Assembly (NCBI GenBank): GCA_024279075.1
Contig: JAJRRX010000018.1
Coordinates: forward strand, 1 to 5,078
Length of the DNA stretch: 5,078 nt
Source of the DNA: Alphaproteobacteria bacterium
GTDB taxonomy: Bacteria; Pseudomonadota; Alphaproteobacteria; Rhodobacterales; Rhodobacteraceae
Direction of reading: 5' to 3'
Below the pieces are notes generated by a model, which saw nothing but the letters and a program-made list of their open reading frames with translations, was not told where the DNA came from and did not search any database. Position 1 is the stretch's first letter, and the number at the start of each line of letters is the position of its first letter. Below are positions 1 to 5,078 of the stretch, one piece after another. The position numbers and the translations under genes are program-made.

Positions 1-761
1 ATGCAGCTGGCTTTAATCTTGTGGCCTCGGCGCGCCGTGGGCAGGAGCGGATTATCGCGGTTATGTTTGGCGGCACCTCAACAGGGCAAAGGAATGCCCG
101 CGTGGCGGAGCTGATGAACCTTGGCTTTCAGCGTGCGCCCTCAACGGCCACCGTTGTGCCGCCGCCGCATCTTCGGCTTAGCCCGCGTGTTATGGTTGCG
201 CATGCCAATCAATCCGGTGTTGTGCCGCGCGCTGATCGCCCGGCGCGGCGCTCTGAAACTGTTGCGGTTTTGATGGCGCGAAATGTGGATGAAGCGGTGC
301 AGGCCGCGGCGATTGAAGCGGCGATTGCGGCGGCTAATAATGGCCCGCCGGTTAACCCTGGCCCCAAATTCATCCGGCCAGATAGCTATGTGCCGCCCCC
401 CATGCAGCGCCCGCTTCGGCGGCCTGAATCTGGCGGCTCTATCGCTTTGGCAGCGGTGGCACCGGTGGCAGAAATGGTTGCGCGGGCACGGGCGACAGAG
501 GTTTCGGGCACTGGCGGCTATGCGGTGCAAGTGGGCGCGTTTCATAACCTTAACCTTGCCGAGCGTGTTTTGATCAAAACCGCGCTGCTCGATATCGAAT
601 CCTTCAGCGGGGCAGAGCGGGATGTATCCCAAGGCAACGTGCAGGGTATTTCAATGTTTCGGGCGCGGTTTGTTGGCATGAGCGCGAACGCAGCCGCCAA
701 AGCCTGTGATCGCCTGTTGGCGCGCCAGTCTGATTGCACGGTGATCGCCCCGCAAGGGTAA
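1..761 (+). CDS. D-alanyl-D-alanine carboxypeptidase (peptidase S11) with C-terminal SPOR domain, 5'-truncated by the window edge
   Basis: This is the 3' part of a gene that begins before the window. The reading frame is open from base 3, and codons 3-20 already encode family sequence (AAGFNLVASARR), so the GTG at 21 is not the start. About 252 residues are visible. The first 45 or so match the end of the S11 (PBP5/DacA-type) catalytic domain, the stretch that normally follows the KTG motif; the Ser-Lys, SxN and KTG active-site motifs lie outside the window. A Pro/Ala/Arg-rich linker of about 125 residues follows. It leads to a SPOR domain (about 513-755) beginning GGYAVQVGAF and carrying the usual paired late cysteines (ACDRLL...SDC). 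S11 enzymes trim the terminal D-Ala of peptidoglycan stem peptides in the periplasm. SPOR domains bind glycan strands lacking stem peptides at the septum, so a role in cell-wall remodelling at division is inferred. The signal peptide cannot be seen. The family is fairly sure; which dac paralogue it is cannot be told. Confidence 0.85.
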   Translation, partial: AAGFNLVASARRGQERIIAVMFGGTSTGQRNARVAELMNLGFQRAPSTATVVPPPHLRLSPRVMVAHANQSGVVPRADRPARRSETVAVLMARNVDEAVQAAAIEAAIAAANNGPPVNPGPKFIRPDSYVPPPMQRPLRRPESGGSIALAAVAPVAEMVARARATEVSGTGGYAVQVGAFHNLNLAERVLIKTALLDIESFSGAERDVSQGNVQGISMFRARFVGMSANAAAKACDRLLARQSDCTVIAPQG

Positions 762-762
762 A

Positions 763-783
763 GGTGCGTGGAGACCACGCACC
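763..783 (-). terminator. Hairpin between convergent genes, likely terminator
   Basis: GGTGCGTGG (763-771), a 3-nt loop AGA, and CCACGCACC (775-783) form a perfect 9-bp stem. It sits 1 nt after the stop of the carboxypeptidase gene and 7 nt before the stop of the convergent aminotransferase gene. On the - strand the stem is followed by TTTACCCTT, a weak U-tract. On the + strand it is followed by CTACGGCTT, with no U-run. It therefore looks more like an intrinsic terminator for the leftward operon, and may only weakly stop + strand transcription or protect its 3' end. Confidence 0.65.
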
Positions 784-790
784 CTACGGC

Positions 791-1972
791 TTAAATCACC
801 GAAGCAATCGCTTTGGCTAACGTATCCAAACCCGCTTTTGGCAGGCCCGCGATGTTAATCCGGCTATCGCCCACCATATAGATCGCGTGATCAGAGCGTA
901 GCTGCATCACTTGCGCTTGGCTCAGGCCAAGGCGTGAGAACATGCCGCGATGCTCGGCGACAAAGTCAAATCTGTCCGAGTTGGTTTCGCGGCGCAGGGC
1001 ATCGGCCAAGCCTTGGCGCAGGTCGAGCATGTTCAAGCGCATCTCTTCCAGCTCGGCGGCCCAATCAGCCCGCAGGGCGGCGTCGTTCATAATAATCGAC
1101 ACAACTTTCGCGCCGTGGTCTGGCGGGAATGAGAAGTTCAGGCGGTTAAGGCCCGCGATATTGGCCTTGCTCAGCGCCGTGCCGGCTGCATCTTTCGAGA
1201 TAATAAGCGCCGCGCCCACGCGATCCCGATACAGCCCGAAATTCTTCGAGCAGCTCGCGGCGACCAGCATTTCTGGCACTTTGGCCGCCATGATGCGCAC
1301 GCCAGCGGCGTCCTGTTCCAAACCATCACCAAAGCCTTGGTAAGCAATGTCGATCATCGGCATCAGGCCCTTGGCGAGGGCAATTTCGGTAACCTCACCC
1401 CACTCGGCCTCGGTGATGTTTGCGCCCGTGGGGTTATGGCAGCAGCCATGCAGGAGCAGCACATCGCCTGCTTTTGCGCCCTCAAGGTCCGCCTTCATGC
1501 CCGCAAAATCCACCCCGCAGGTGGCTTCATCAAAGTACCGGTATTTGCCAACGGTCAGGCCGACATATTTCAAAATCGCCTCATGGTTAGGCCAGCTTGG
1601 GTCCGAGATCCAGACCGTGGCCCCCGCATCGGCAGCTTTAATCAGCTCAAACAGCTGGCGAATAGCACCCGTGCCGCCCGGCTCTTGCGCCCCGCACACA
1701 CGGCCAGCTTCTACAGAGTCGCCCAGCACCAAATCACGAATCGCATCCACATAGGAAAGATCGCCCAACAAGCCGACATATTTCTTGGTGACCTGCTCGG
1801 CCAGCAGCTTGGCTTCGGCGGCCTTCACGGCCCGCATCACAGGCGTATTGCCCGCCGCATCCTTATAAACGCCCACGCCAAGGTCGAGCTTTTCGGCCCG
1901 CGTGTCAGCCGCATACAGCCCGATCAGCTCGATGATTTTATCGGGCGCTTGTTCTTTTAGGTTTTCCAGCAT
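791..1972 (-). CDS. tyrB: Aromatic-amino-acid / aspartate aminotransferase, PLP class I (TyrB type)
   Basis: This 393-residue cytoplasmic enzyme is full length for the aspartate aminotransferase Ia subgroup (about 395 aa). It transfers the amino group of an aromatic or acidic amino acid to 2-oxoglutarate through pyridoxal phosphate. Landmarks, with E. coli AspC equivalents in brackets: Tyr65 (Y70), Trp127 in SDPSWPNH (W140), Asn180 in HGCCHNPTGAN (N194), Asp208 and Tyr211 in IDIAYQGFGDG (D222, Y225), Ser240, the Schiff-base Lys243 in SCSKNFGLYRDRVG (K258; codon 1244-1246), Arg251 (R266), Arg277 (R292) and Arg371 in DSRINIAGL (R386). Every catalytic and carboxylate-binding residue is present. 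From memory, the sequence closely resembles Paracoccus denitrificans aromatic aminotransferase, which also accepts aspartate, hence the symbol. Substrate preference cannot be settled from sequence. The start is the ATG at 1972, with a good Shine-Dalgarno 7 nt upstream. It is the last gene of the leftward cluster, 14 nt after the GNAT gene. Confidence 0.93.
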   Translation of the reverse strand: MLENLKEQAPDKIIELIGLYAADTRAEKLDLGVGVYKDAAGNTPVMRAVKAAEAKLLAEQVTKKYVGLLGDLSYVDAIRDLVLGDSVEAGRVCGAQEPGGTGAIRQLFELIKAADAGATVWISDPSWPNHEAILKYVGLTVGKYRYFDEATCGVDFAGMKADLEGAKAGDVLLLHGCCHNPTGANITEAEWGEVTEIALAKGLMPMIDIAYQGFGDGLEQDAAGVRIMAAKVPEMLVAASCSKNFGLYRDRVGAALIISKDAAGTALSKANIAGLNRLNFSFPPDHGAKVVSIIMNDAALRADWAAELEEMRLNMLDLRQGLADALRRETNSDRFDFVAEHRGMFSRLGLSQAQVMQLRSDHAIYMVGDSRINIAGLPKAGLDTLAKAIASVI

Positions 1973-1979
1973 GGGGTGG

Positions 1980-1984
1980 TCCTT
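1980..1984 (-). promoter_or_regulatory. Ribosome binding site of tyrB, next to the upstream stop codon
   Basis: AAGGA reads on the - strand 7 nt before the tyrB ATG. It begins 2 nt after the TAA stop (1987-1989) of the upstream acetyltransferase gene. A ribosome ending the acetyltransferase would cover this site, which suggests translational coupling and supports both the chosen tyrB start and co-transcription. Confidence 0.6.
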
Positions 1985-1986
1985 TT

Positions 1987-2493
1987 TTAATCGCGAGTTA
2001 TGATTTCTTGTCGCACAGGGGCAAACCCCGCGCTTTGATATAGGGCAAGGGCGCGGGGGTGGTCGAGCGTACAGGTGTTGACGGTCATCTTTTCAACGCC
2101 CTCACCATCCCAGCCCGTATGCACCGCTTCTTGCAGCAAGTATTTGCCAAAGCCTTGGCCGACCATTTCAGGCACCAGCCCCAAATAAGCTAGGTCACAA
2201 ACACCCTTTTCCCGCCGGTCCAGCATAAAAAACCCGGCGGGCCAGCCTTGGCGGATAAGGGTATAAAGCGCCATATCGGGGTGCTGCACAAATTCGCGCA
2301 GCTCGGATTCGGGCCGCTCGAACCAATCTGTCCACTGGTATTGCGCGCCCACCGCGCGGTAAAGGCTGAGAAAATACCAGAGTGGCGGATTTTCAGCGTG
2401 CAACAAGGCCGCTTGGTGGCCCAAAGGCTGGTGTGGGCGGGCATAATTTGGCCGCGCCTCCATCTCCAGATATGTGATGGTAACCTCTACCAT
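1987..2493 (-). CDS. GNAT-family N-acetyltransferase, substrate unknown
   Basis: This 168-residue protein has a single GNAT fold, expected to move an acetyl group from acetyl-CoA to an amine. The acetyl-CoA-binding motif A is visible as the Leu-Val-Pro β-strand end followed by VGQGFGKYLL (111-120). Motif B near the C-terminus reads DHPRALALYQSAGF (144-157), the common helix with a Leu-Tyr pair and a closing Gly-Phe. The N-terminal third (TYLEM, then an aromatic-rich PPLWYFLSLYRAVG stretch) resembles a group of alphaproteobacterial GNATs of unknown substrate. There is no signal peptide or membrane segment, so it is cytoplasmic. The ATG at 2493 overlaps the end of sseA by 7 nt and has no clear Shine-Dalgarno, which fits reinitiation after sseA. 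A later Met11 is possible but would lose the conserved TYLEM start. A link to amino-acid or sulfur chemistry is suggested only by its position between sseA and tyrB. Confidence 0.85.
   Translation of the reverse strand: MVEVTITYLEMEARPNYARPHQPLGHQAALLHAENPPLWYFLSLYRAVGAQYQWTDWFERPESELREFVQHPDMALYTLIRQGWPAGFFMLDRREKGVCDLAYLGLVPEMVGQGFGKYLLQEAVHTGWDGEGVEKMTVNTCTLDHPRALALYQSAGFAPVRQEIITRD
2487..2493 (-). promoter_or_regulatory. 7-nt stop/start overlap (ATGGTAG) coupling sseA to the GNAT gene
   Basis: On the - strand ATGGTAG holds the GNAT start codon (ATG, 2493-2491) and the sseA stop codon (TAG, 2489-2487) in different frames. The 17 nt upstream of the ATG contain no purine-rich Shine-Dalgarno. 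This arrangement usually means the second gene is translated by ribosomes arriving from the first. Confidence 0.6.
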
Positions 2494-3338
2494 CCGGTAT
2501 CAATCGCCAGCTCGGGGTAGGCCCCCCATTCAGACCAAGAGCCATCATAAACTGACCATTGCTTATGCCCCAGCATCTCCAAAGCCAGCGCCAACACGCA
2601 GGCGGTGACGCCTGAACCGCAGGTCAGGATGATCGGTTTGTCAAGGTCGATCTCTTCGTCAGCAAAAATCTCGCGAATTTCATCAAGTGGAAGCAAAGTG
2701 CCGCTTGGCCCTGTTAGATCTTTGTAATACACGTTTTTACTGCCCGGAATCCGGCCATTACGCACGCCCTCGCGGGCCTCCTGCTCCTGCCCAGCAAAGC
2801 GCACGGGCGAGCGGGCATCGACGATTTGGGCATCGCTTAGCTTATGCGAGGCGGCCACTTGGGTAACATCCCGAATTAGCGCTGCATTGCGCCGCGCGGT
2901 GAAGTGGCGGTCGCGCATAATGGGGGGCATGTCCTCCACGGGGCGGCCTTCTTTTAGCCATTTCGGCAAGCCACCATCCAGTATAGCGACATCATTTTTG
3001 CCAAATAGCTTAAACATCCACCAAGCGCGGGCGGCTGAAAATAGTGCATCATTTGTATCATAGATGATGACTCGGTGGCCGTCCCCAATACCCATCGCCC
3101 GCATTTTGGAGATGAATTTCTCAACGGGTGGCACCATATGGGGCAGCTCGGAGCGGCTATCGGCAATATCATTGATATCAAAAAACCGCGCGCCGGGAAT
3201 GTGGCATTTCTTGTATTCCTCTTCGCAGTTGCGCGGGTCACCGGGCAGCACGAGGCTGGCATCCATCACCCGTAGGTCTGGCGCATTTAGGTGCTTTTCC
3301 AGCCATTCGGTTGAAACAAGAAGTTGCTGTGCATCCAT
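2487..3338 (-). CDS. sseA: 3-mercaptopyruvate sulfurtransferase, two rhodanese domains
   Basis: This 283-residue enzyme is the usual length for bacterial SseA. It takes sulfur from 3-mercaptopyruvate onto a catalytic cysteine, forming a persulfide and pyruvate, and passes the sulfur to thiols, thioredoxin or cyanide. The N-terminal rhodanese domain (about residues 5-130) carries the structural signatures HIPGARFFDI, VIIYDTND, SAARAWWMF and ILDGGLPKWL. The C-terminal domain (about 155-280) carries VDARSP, the RNGRIPGSKNV region that binds substrate in the family, the active loop CGSGVTA (Cys240; codon 2619-2621) and YDGSWSEWG. CGSGVTA marks a mercaptopyruvate enzyme rather than a thiosulfate one. 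Two in-frame ATGs compete. The one at 3338 is chosen because GGAG lies 6 nt upstream; the ATG at 3350 has no comparable site and would add MEPK (287 aa). There is no signal peptide, so it is cytoplasmic. It lies 42 nt after the ArsR-type gene and overlaps the GNAT gene. Confidence 0.93.
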   Translation of the reverse strand: MDAQQLLVSTEWLEKHLNAPDLRVMDASLVLPGDPRNCEEEYKKCHIPGARFFDINDIADSRSELPHMVPPVEKFISKMRAMGIGDGHRVIIYDTNDALFSAARAWWMFKLFGKNDVAILDGGLPKWLKEGRPVEDMPPIMRDRHFTARRNAALIRDVTQVAASHKLSDAQIVDARSPVRFAGQEQEAREGVRNGRIPGSKNVYYKDLTGPSGTLLPLDEIREIFADEEIDLDKPIILTCGSGVTACVLALALEMLGHKQWSVYDGSWSEWGAYPELAIDTGW

Positions 3339-3344
3339 TTTCGG

Positions 3345-3348
3345 CTCC
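3345..3348 (-). promoter_or_regulatory. Ribosome binding site that decides the sseA start
   Basis: GGAG on the - strand is 6 nt before the ATG at 3338. It lies inside the first codons that would be used if translation began at the upstream ATG at 3350 (ATGGAGCCG), where no purine-rich site precedes the start. This favours 3338. Confidence 0.55.
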
Positions 3349-3380
3349 ATTGCTTACATGCTTAGGGGATAGCGTGGAAA

Positions 3381-3716
3381 CTAACTTTCGGCAAGGCGGT
3401 CGCGCGGAATTAGCGCCGTGCAGTTGGCGTTTTGGCCAGCACAGCAATCCACCAACAGAAAATCAACCAAAGCGCCGATTTGCGATAGCTGCGCCGTGTA
3501 GATAATCTCGCGCCCATCGCGGCGTGCGCGCACCAGCTCCGCGCCATGCAAAAGTGATAGATGGCCCGAAAGCGTGGAGGGCAAAATGCCGAGCGCCTTG
3601 GCAAGCGCGCTGGCGGGCAGGCCATTTGGCTCGGCAATGACGAGACGCTTAAAAATAGCGAGGCGGCTGGGTTGGGCGAGGGCCTTAAAGGCCGAAATGG
3701 CAGCGGTGTTTTCCAT
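3381..3716 (-). CDS. ArsR/SmtB-family winged-helix regulator with C-terminal Cys-Cys-x6-Cys
   Basis: This 111-residue protein is typical in size for the ArsR family: dimeric repressors that leave DNA when a metal(loid) or an oxidised or sulfurated thiol pair forms. It opens with the family N-terminus (SAFKALAQPSRLAIFKRLV). A helix-turn-helix follows (about residues 33-58), with recognition helix ILPSTLSGHLSLLHGAELV, then a β-wing, ARRDGREIIYTA (64-75). The only cysteines are Cys91, Cys92 and Cys99, in DCCAGQNANC at the end of the last helix. This resembles ArsR proteins that bind As(III) through C-terminal cysteines (Acidithiobacillus type); the classical CxC motif of the DNA-binding helix is absent. 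The frame is open up to an ATG at 3815, but that would overlap the kinase gene, and the extra residues are unlike the family. The ATG at 3716 is chosen even though its Shine-Dalgarno is weak; one at 3752 is also possible. No arsenic genes are in view, and sseA follows directly. The inducer is unknown. Confidence 0.85.
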   Translation of the reverse strand: MENTAAISAFKALAQPSRLAIFKRLVIAEPNGLPASALAKALGILPSTLSGHLSLLHGAELVRARRDGREIIYTAQLSQIGALVDFLLVDCCAGQNANCTALIPRDRLAES

Positions 3717-3740
3717 GCTTCTTTTTAGCTGGTGCCAGAA

Positions 3741-3752
3741 ATATTGCAACAT
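3741..3752. promoter_or_regulatory. Imperfect palindrome, candidate operator of the ArsR-type regulator
   Basis: ATATTGCAACAT is symmetric at 10 of 12 positions around a TTGCAA core. It lies 24 nt upstream of the regulator's chosen start, in the 73-nt gap after the kinase gene. On the - strand TTGCAA (3749-3744) could act as a -35 element, with TAAAAA (3727-3722) as a poor -10 after 16 nt, so a bound dimer would block it. That promoter would give an almost leaderless transcript. GTGCCA repeats flank the palindrome at 3732-3737 and 3758-3763. ArsR-family autoregulation through a short AT-rich inverted repeat is normal, but no known consensus was matched. Confidence 0.3.
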
Positions 3753-3789
3753 GGCTTGTGCCAAATAGTGCGGCCCGGTTTTAAAGTGG

Positions 3790-5078
3790 TTATGGCGCTG
3801 GCCGCCAAGCAACACTTATTTTCAGCCCACCTAATTCGGAGCGGCCAAGCGTAAGCTCGGCCTCATAATGGGCGGCAAGGTCGGCGCAAATGGCCAGCCC
3901 CAAGCCGCTGCCTTGCGCGGCGGGGTCCAACCGCCGCCCGCGTCGCCCAAGCTTGGCGCGCGCCTTTTTATCCACGCCTGCGCCGTCATCCTCCACCGAA
4001 ATTATATGCAGGCCATCGGGCCGCACTTCGCCCCGAAGGCGCACAATGCTTTTGGCCCATTTTCGCGCGTTATCCAACTGGTTGCCCAGCAGTTCCGAAA
4101 GATCATGTGCATCAAACGGCGTGGAGAAATCATGCGCCATGTCGAGCTGCCATTCTAACGGGGCCTCGCGCGGAAAGCGCTTGATGGCATCCAGCATCCG
4201 CTCAGCCACCGGCCGCGCCGGAGACACCGCAACACCGGGCGCGCGCACCCGCACCCGCGCCAGCTCGCGCTCAATAAAATGGGACATGCTGGCGATTTGA
4301 GAGTCAATTTCACCGGCGGCGGCCACATCCCCCTTTTTGCGTAAATCCCGCGCGATGGTATTGATGATGGTAAGGGGGGTTTTGAGCCCATGCGCCAAAT
4401 CACTTGCCCGCTCGCGCGCTTGGGTGACCGTGATTTCGTGCAGGTCCAAAAGCTCGTTTACCTCACTGGCCAGCGGCTGCACTTCGGAGGGGAAGTTGCC
4501 TTCCAGCCGCATATCTTTGCCGCTGCGCACCCGCTCGACCTTTTTGCGTAAGGTCTCCAAAGGGGCGAGCCCGAGCTTAACCTGCACCCAAGAGGCAAGA
4601 ATAAGGCCGAGGAAAATAATAGCCATCCAGAAAAACATGGATTTTTGAAACCCTGCCGCAGCCTTTTTCACCTCGGTTTGATCTATAGCGATGGTCAGTT
4701 CTACAAAGCTTGGATTGGCATCAGGGCCCACACGCACGGCGCGACTCAAGGCTAAAAGCGGCTCACCAATCGAGGAGGTTAGGACCGCGCGCTCAAGCAC
4801 CCCCGCTTCAAGCGCTATTGGTATATCCATGCCCCCCGTCCATAAGGAGCGAGACACCACTTGCGGGTGGCCGCTGCGGCGTGCTTGCCAATAAAGCCCG
4901 CTAAACGGGGCTTCAAAACGCGGGTCAAGCAAGGGCGCTACCACCAAATCTCCGGCATCATCAAAGGAAAGATTGGCAGTGAGCTGATCAAGATGCGCCC
5001 CAAGCTCGGCATAAACCCGATCTTCAAAATAGTGGCTGAATTGAGTGGAAAGGACAAAGCTGATGGTGCCAAGCGCCA
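3790..5078 (-). CDS. PhoQ-like sensor histidine kinase, N-terminus beyond the right edge
   Basis: The frame is open to the window end (codons from 5076 read ALGTISFVLSTQF), so the gene starts outside; the TTG at 4947 is internal. 428 residues are visible. Order: the end of a first membrane helix near 5076; a periplasmic sensor segment of about 145 residues (AELGAHLDQLTANL, then PRFEAPFSGLYWQ); a second membrane helix (about 4582-4638, MFFWMAIIFLGLILASWV); a HAMP-like linker; a dimerisation helix with the phospho-acceptor His in DLAHGLKTPL (codon 4390-4392); the N-box ELLGNQLDNARKWAK (Asn codon 4069-4071); EDDGAGV; the ATP lid LGRRGRRLDP; and GSGLGL (3895-3912). The H-box LKTPL and the RGxRxD lid are those of the PhoQ subgroup. 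All catalytic motifs are intact, so it should autophosphorylate and pass phosphate to a response regulator, whose gene probably lies upstream off the window. The signal sensed is unknown. No terminator is visible before the ArsR-type gene 73 nt downstream. Confidence 0.9.
   Translation of the reverse strand, partial: ALGTISFVLSTQFSHYFEDRVYAELGAHLDQLTANLSFDDAGDLVVAPLLDPRFEAPFSGLYWQARRSGHPQVVSRSLWTGGMDIPIALEAGVLERAVLTSSIGEPLLALSRAVRVGPDANPSFVELTIAIDQTEVKKAAAGFQKSMFFWMAIIFLGLILASWVQVKLGLAPLETLRKKVERVRSGKDMRLEGNFPSEVQPLASEVNELLDLHEITVTQARERASDLAHGLKTPLTIINTIARDLRKKGDVAAAGEIDSQIASMSHFIERELARVRVRAPGVAVSPARPVAERMLDAIKRFPREAPLEWQLDMAHDFSTPFDAHDLSELLGNQLDNARKWAKSIVRLRGEVRPDGLHIISVEDDGAGVDKKARAKLGRRGRRLDPAAQGSGLGLAICADLAAHYEAELTLGRSELGGLKISVAWRPAP

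Noticed and set aside
141..632. Long open frame on the - strand opposite the carboxypeptidase gene
   Set aside because: It is Arg/His-rich with no recognisable domain and mirrors the GC-rich codons of the real + strand gene, as expected for a shadow frame.
21..761. Treating GTG at 21 as the start of the carboxypeptidase/SPOR gene
   Set aside because: The same frame is open and encodes family-like sequence from base 3, so the gene is cut by the window edge. The ATG at bases 1-3 is out of frame.
1337..1960. 207-codon open frame on the + strand opposite tyrB
   Set aside because: It is antisense to a confidently identified gene with intact catalytic residues, has no family resemblance, and has no independent upstream signals that I could see.
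3352..3364. GCTTA direct repeat (GCTTACATGCTTA) upstream of sseA
   Set aside because: It is too short, has no dyad symmetry, and is expected by chance in an AT-richer gap.
3744..3763. TGGCAC followed by TTGCAA on the - strand, resembling a sigma-54 promoter (-24/-12) ahead of the ArsR-type gene
   Set aside because: The two blocks match the sigma-54 elements, but the GG and GC pairs are 13 nt apart instead of the required 10. Sigma-54 promoters tolerate almost no spacing change.
3381..3815. Longer 144-residue version of the ArsR-type protein starting at 3815
   Set aside because: It would overlap the kinase gene by 26 nt, the extra 33 residues do not look like ArsR sequence, and the family N-terminus fits the ATG at 3716.
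3790..4947. Kinase starting at the TTG at 4947
   Set aside because: The frame continues open to 5078 and encodes a plausible membrane-helix end and sensor segment, so the true start is outside the window.

Overview
The window looks like chromosomal DNA from an alphaproteobacterium, most likely of the Rhodobacteraceae (Roseobacter/Paracoccus group). The reasons are the moderately GC-rich coding sequence, a D,D-carboxypeptidase with a C-terminal SPOR domain, an aromatic aminotransferase that closely resembles the remembered Paracoccus denitrificans enzyme, and a GNAT acetyltransferase of a type familiar from that family. The taxonomy comes from protein resemblance recalled from memory, not from a search. 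Almost every base is coding, and no RNA gene, mobile element, CRISPR array or long repeat was seen.

Layout. The 3' end of a peptidoglycan D-alanyl-D-alanine carboxypeptidase gene enters from the left on the + strand (to 761). A 9-bp perfect hairpin (763-783) separates it from a convergent block of five - strand genes that fills the rest. Read in transcription order, right to left, these are: a PhoQ-like sensor histidine kinase (3' portion, running off the right edge); a small ArsR-family regulator with a C-terminal cysteine cluster; a 3-mercaptopyruvate sulfurtransferase (sseA); a GNAT N-acetyltransferase; and a class I aromatic/aspartate-type aminotransferase (tyrB).

The four genes arsR-type, sseA, GNAT and tyrB are tightly packed: about 42 nt, a 7-nt overlap, then 14 nt. 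They are probably one transcription unit ending at the hairpin. The histidine kinase ends 73 nt upstream of the regulator with no visible terminator, so read-through is possible. That 73-nt gap holds an imperfect palindrome that could be the operator of the ArsR-type regulator.

The most interesting idea is biochemical. Enzymes of the aspartate aminotransferase family can convert cysteine to 3-mercaptopyruvate, which is the substrate of SseA. A thiol-rich ArsR-type repressor with no arsenic-resistance genes beside it heads the same apparent unit. Together these could form a cysteine-to-persulfide (reactive sulfur) module. This is inference. The plainer reading is a set of housekeeping amino-acid and sulfur genes that happen to be adjacent.
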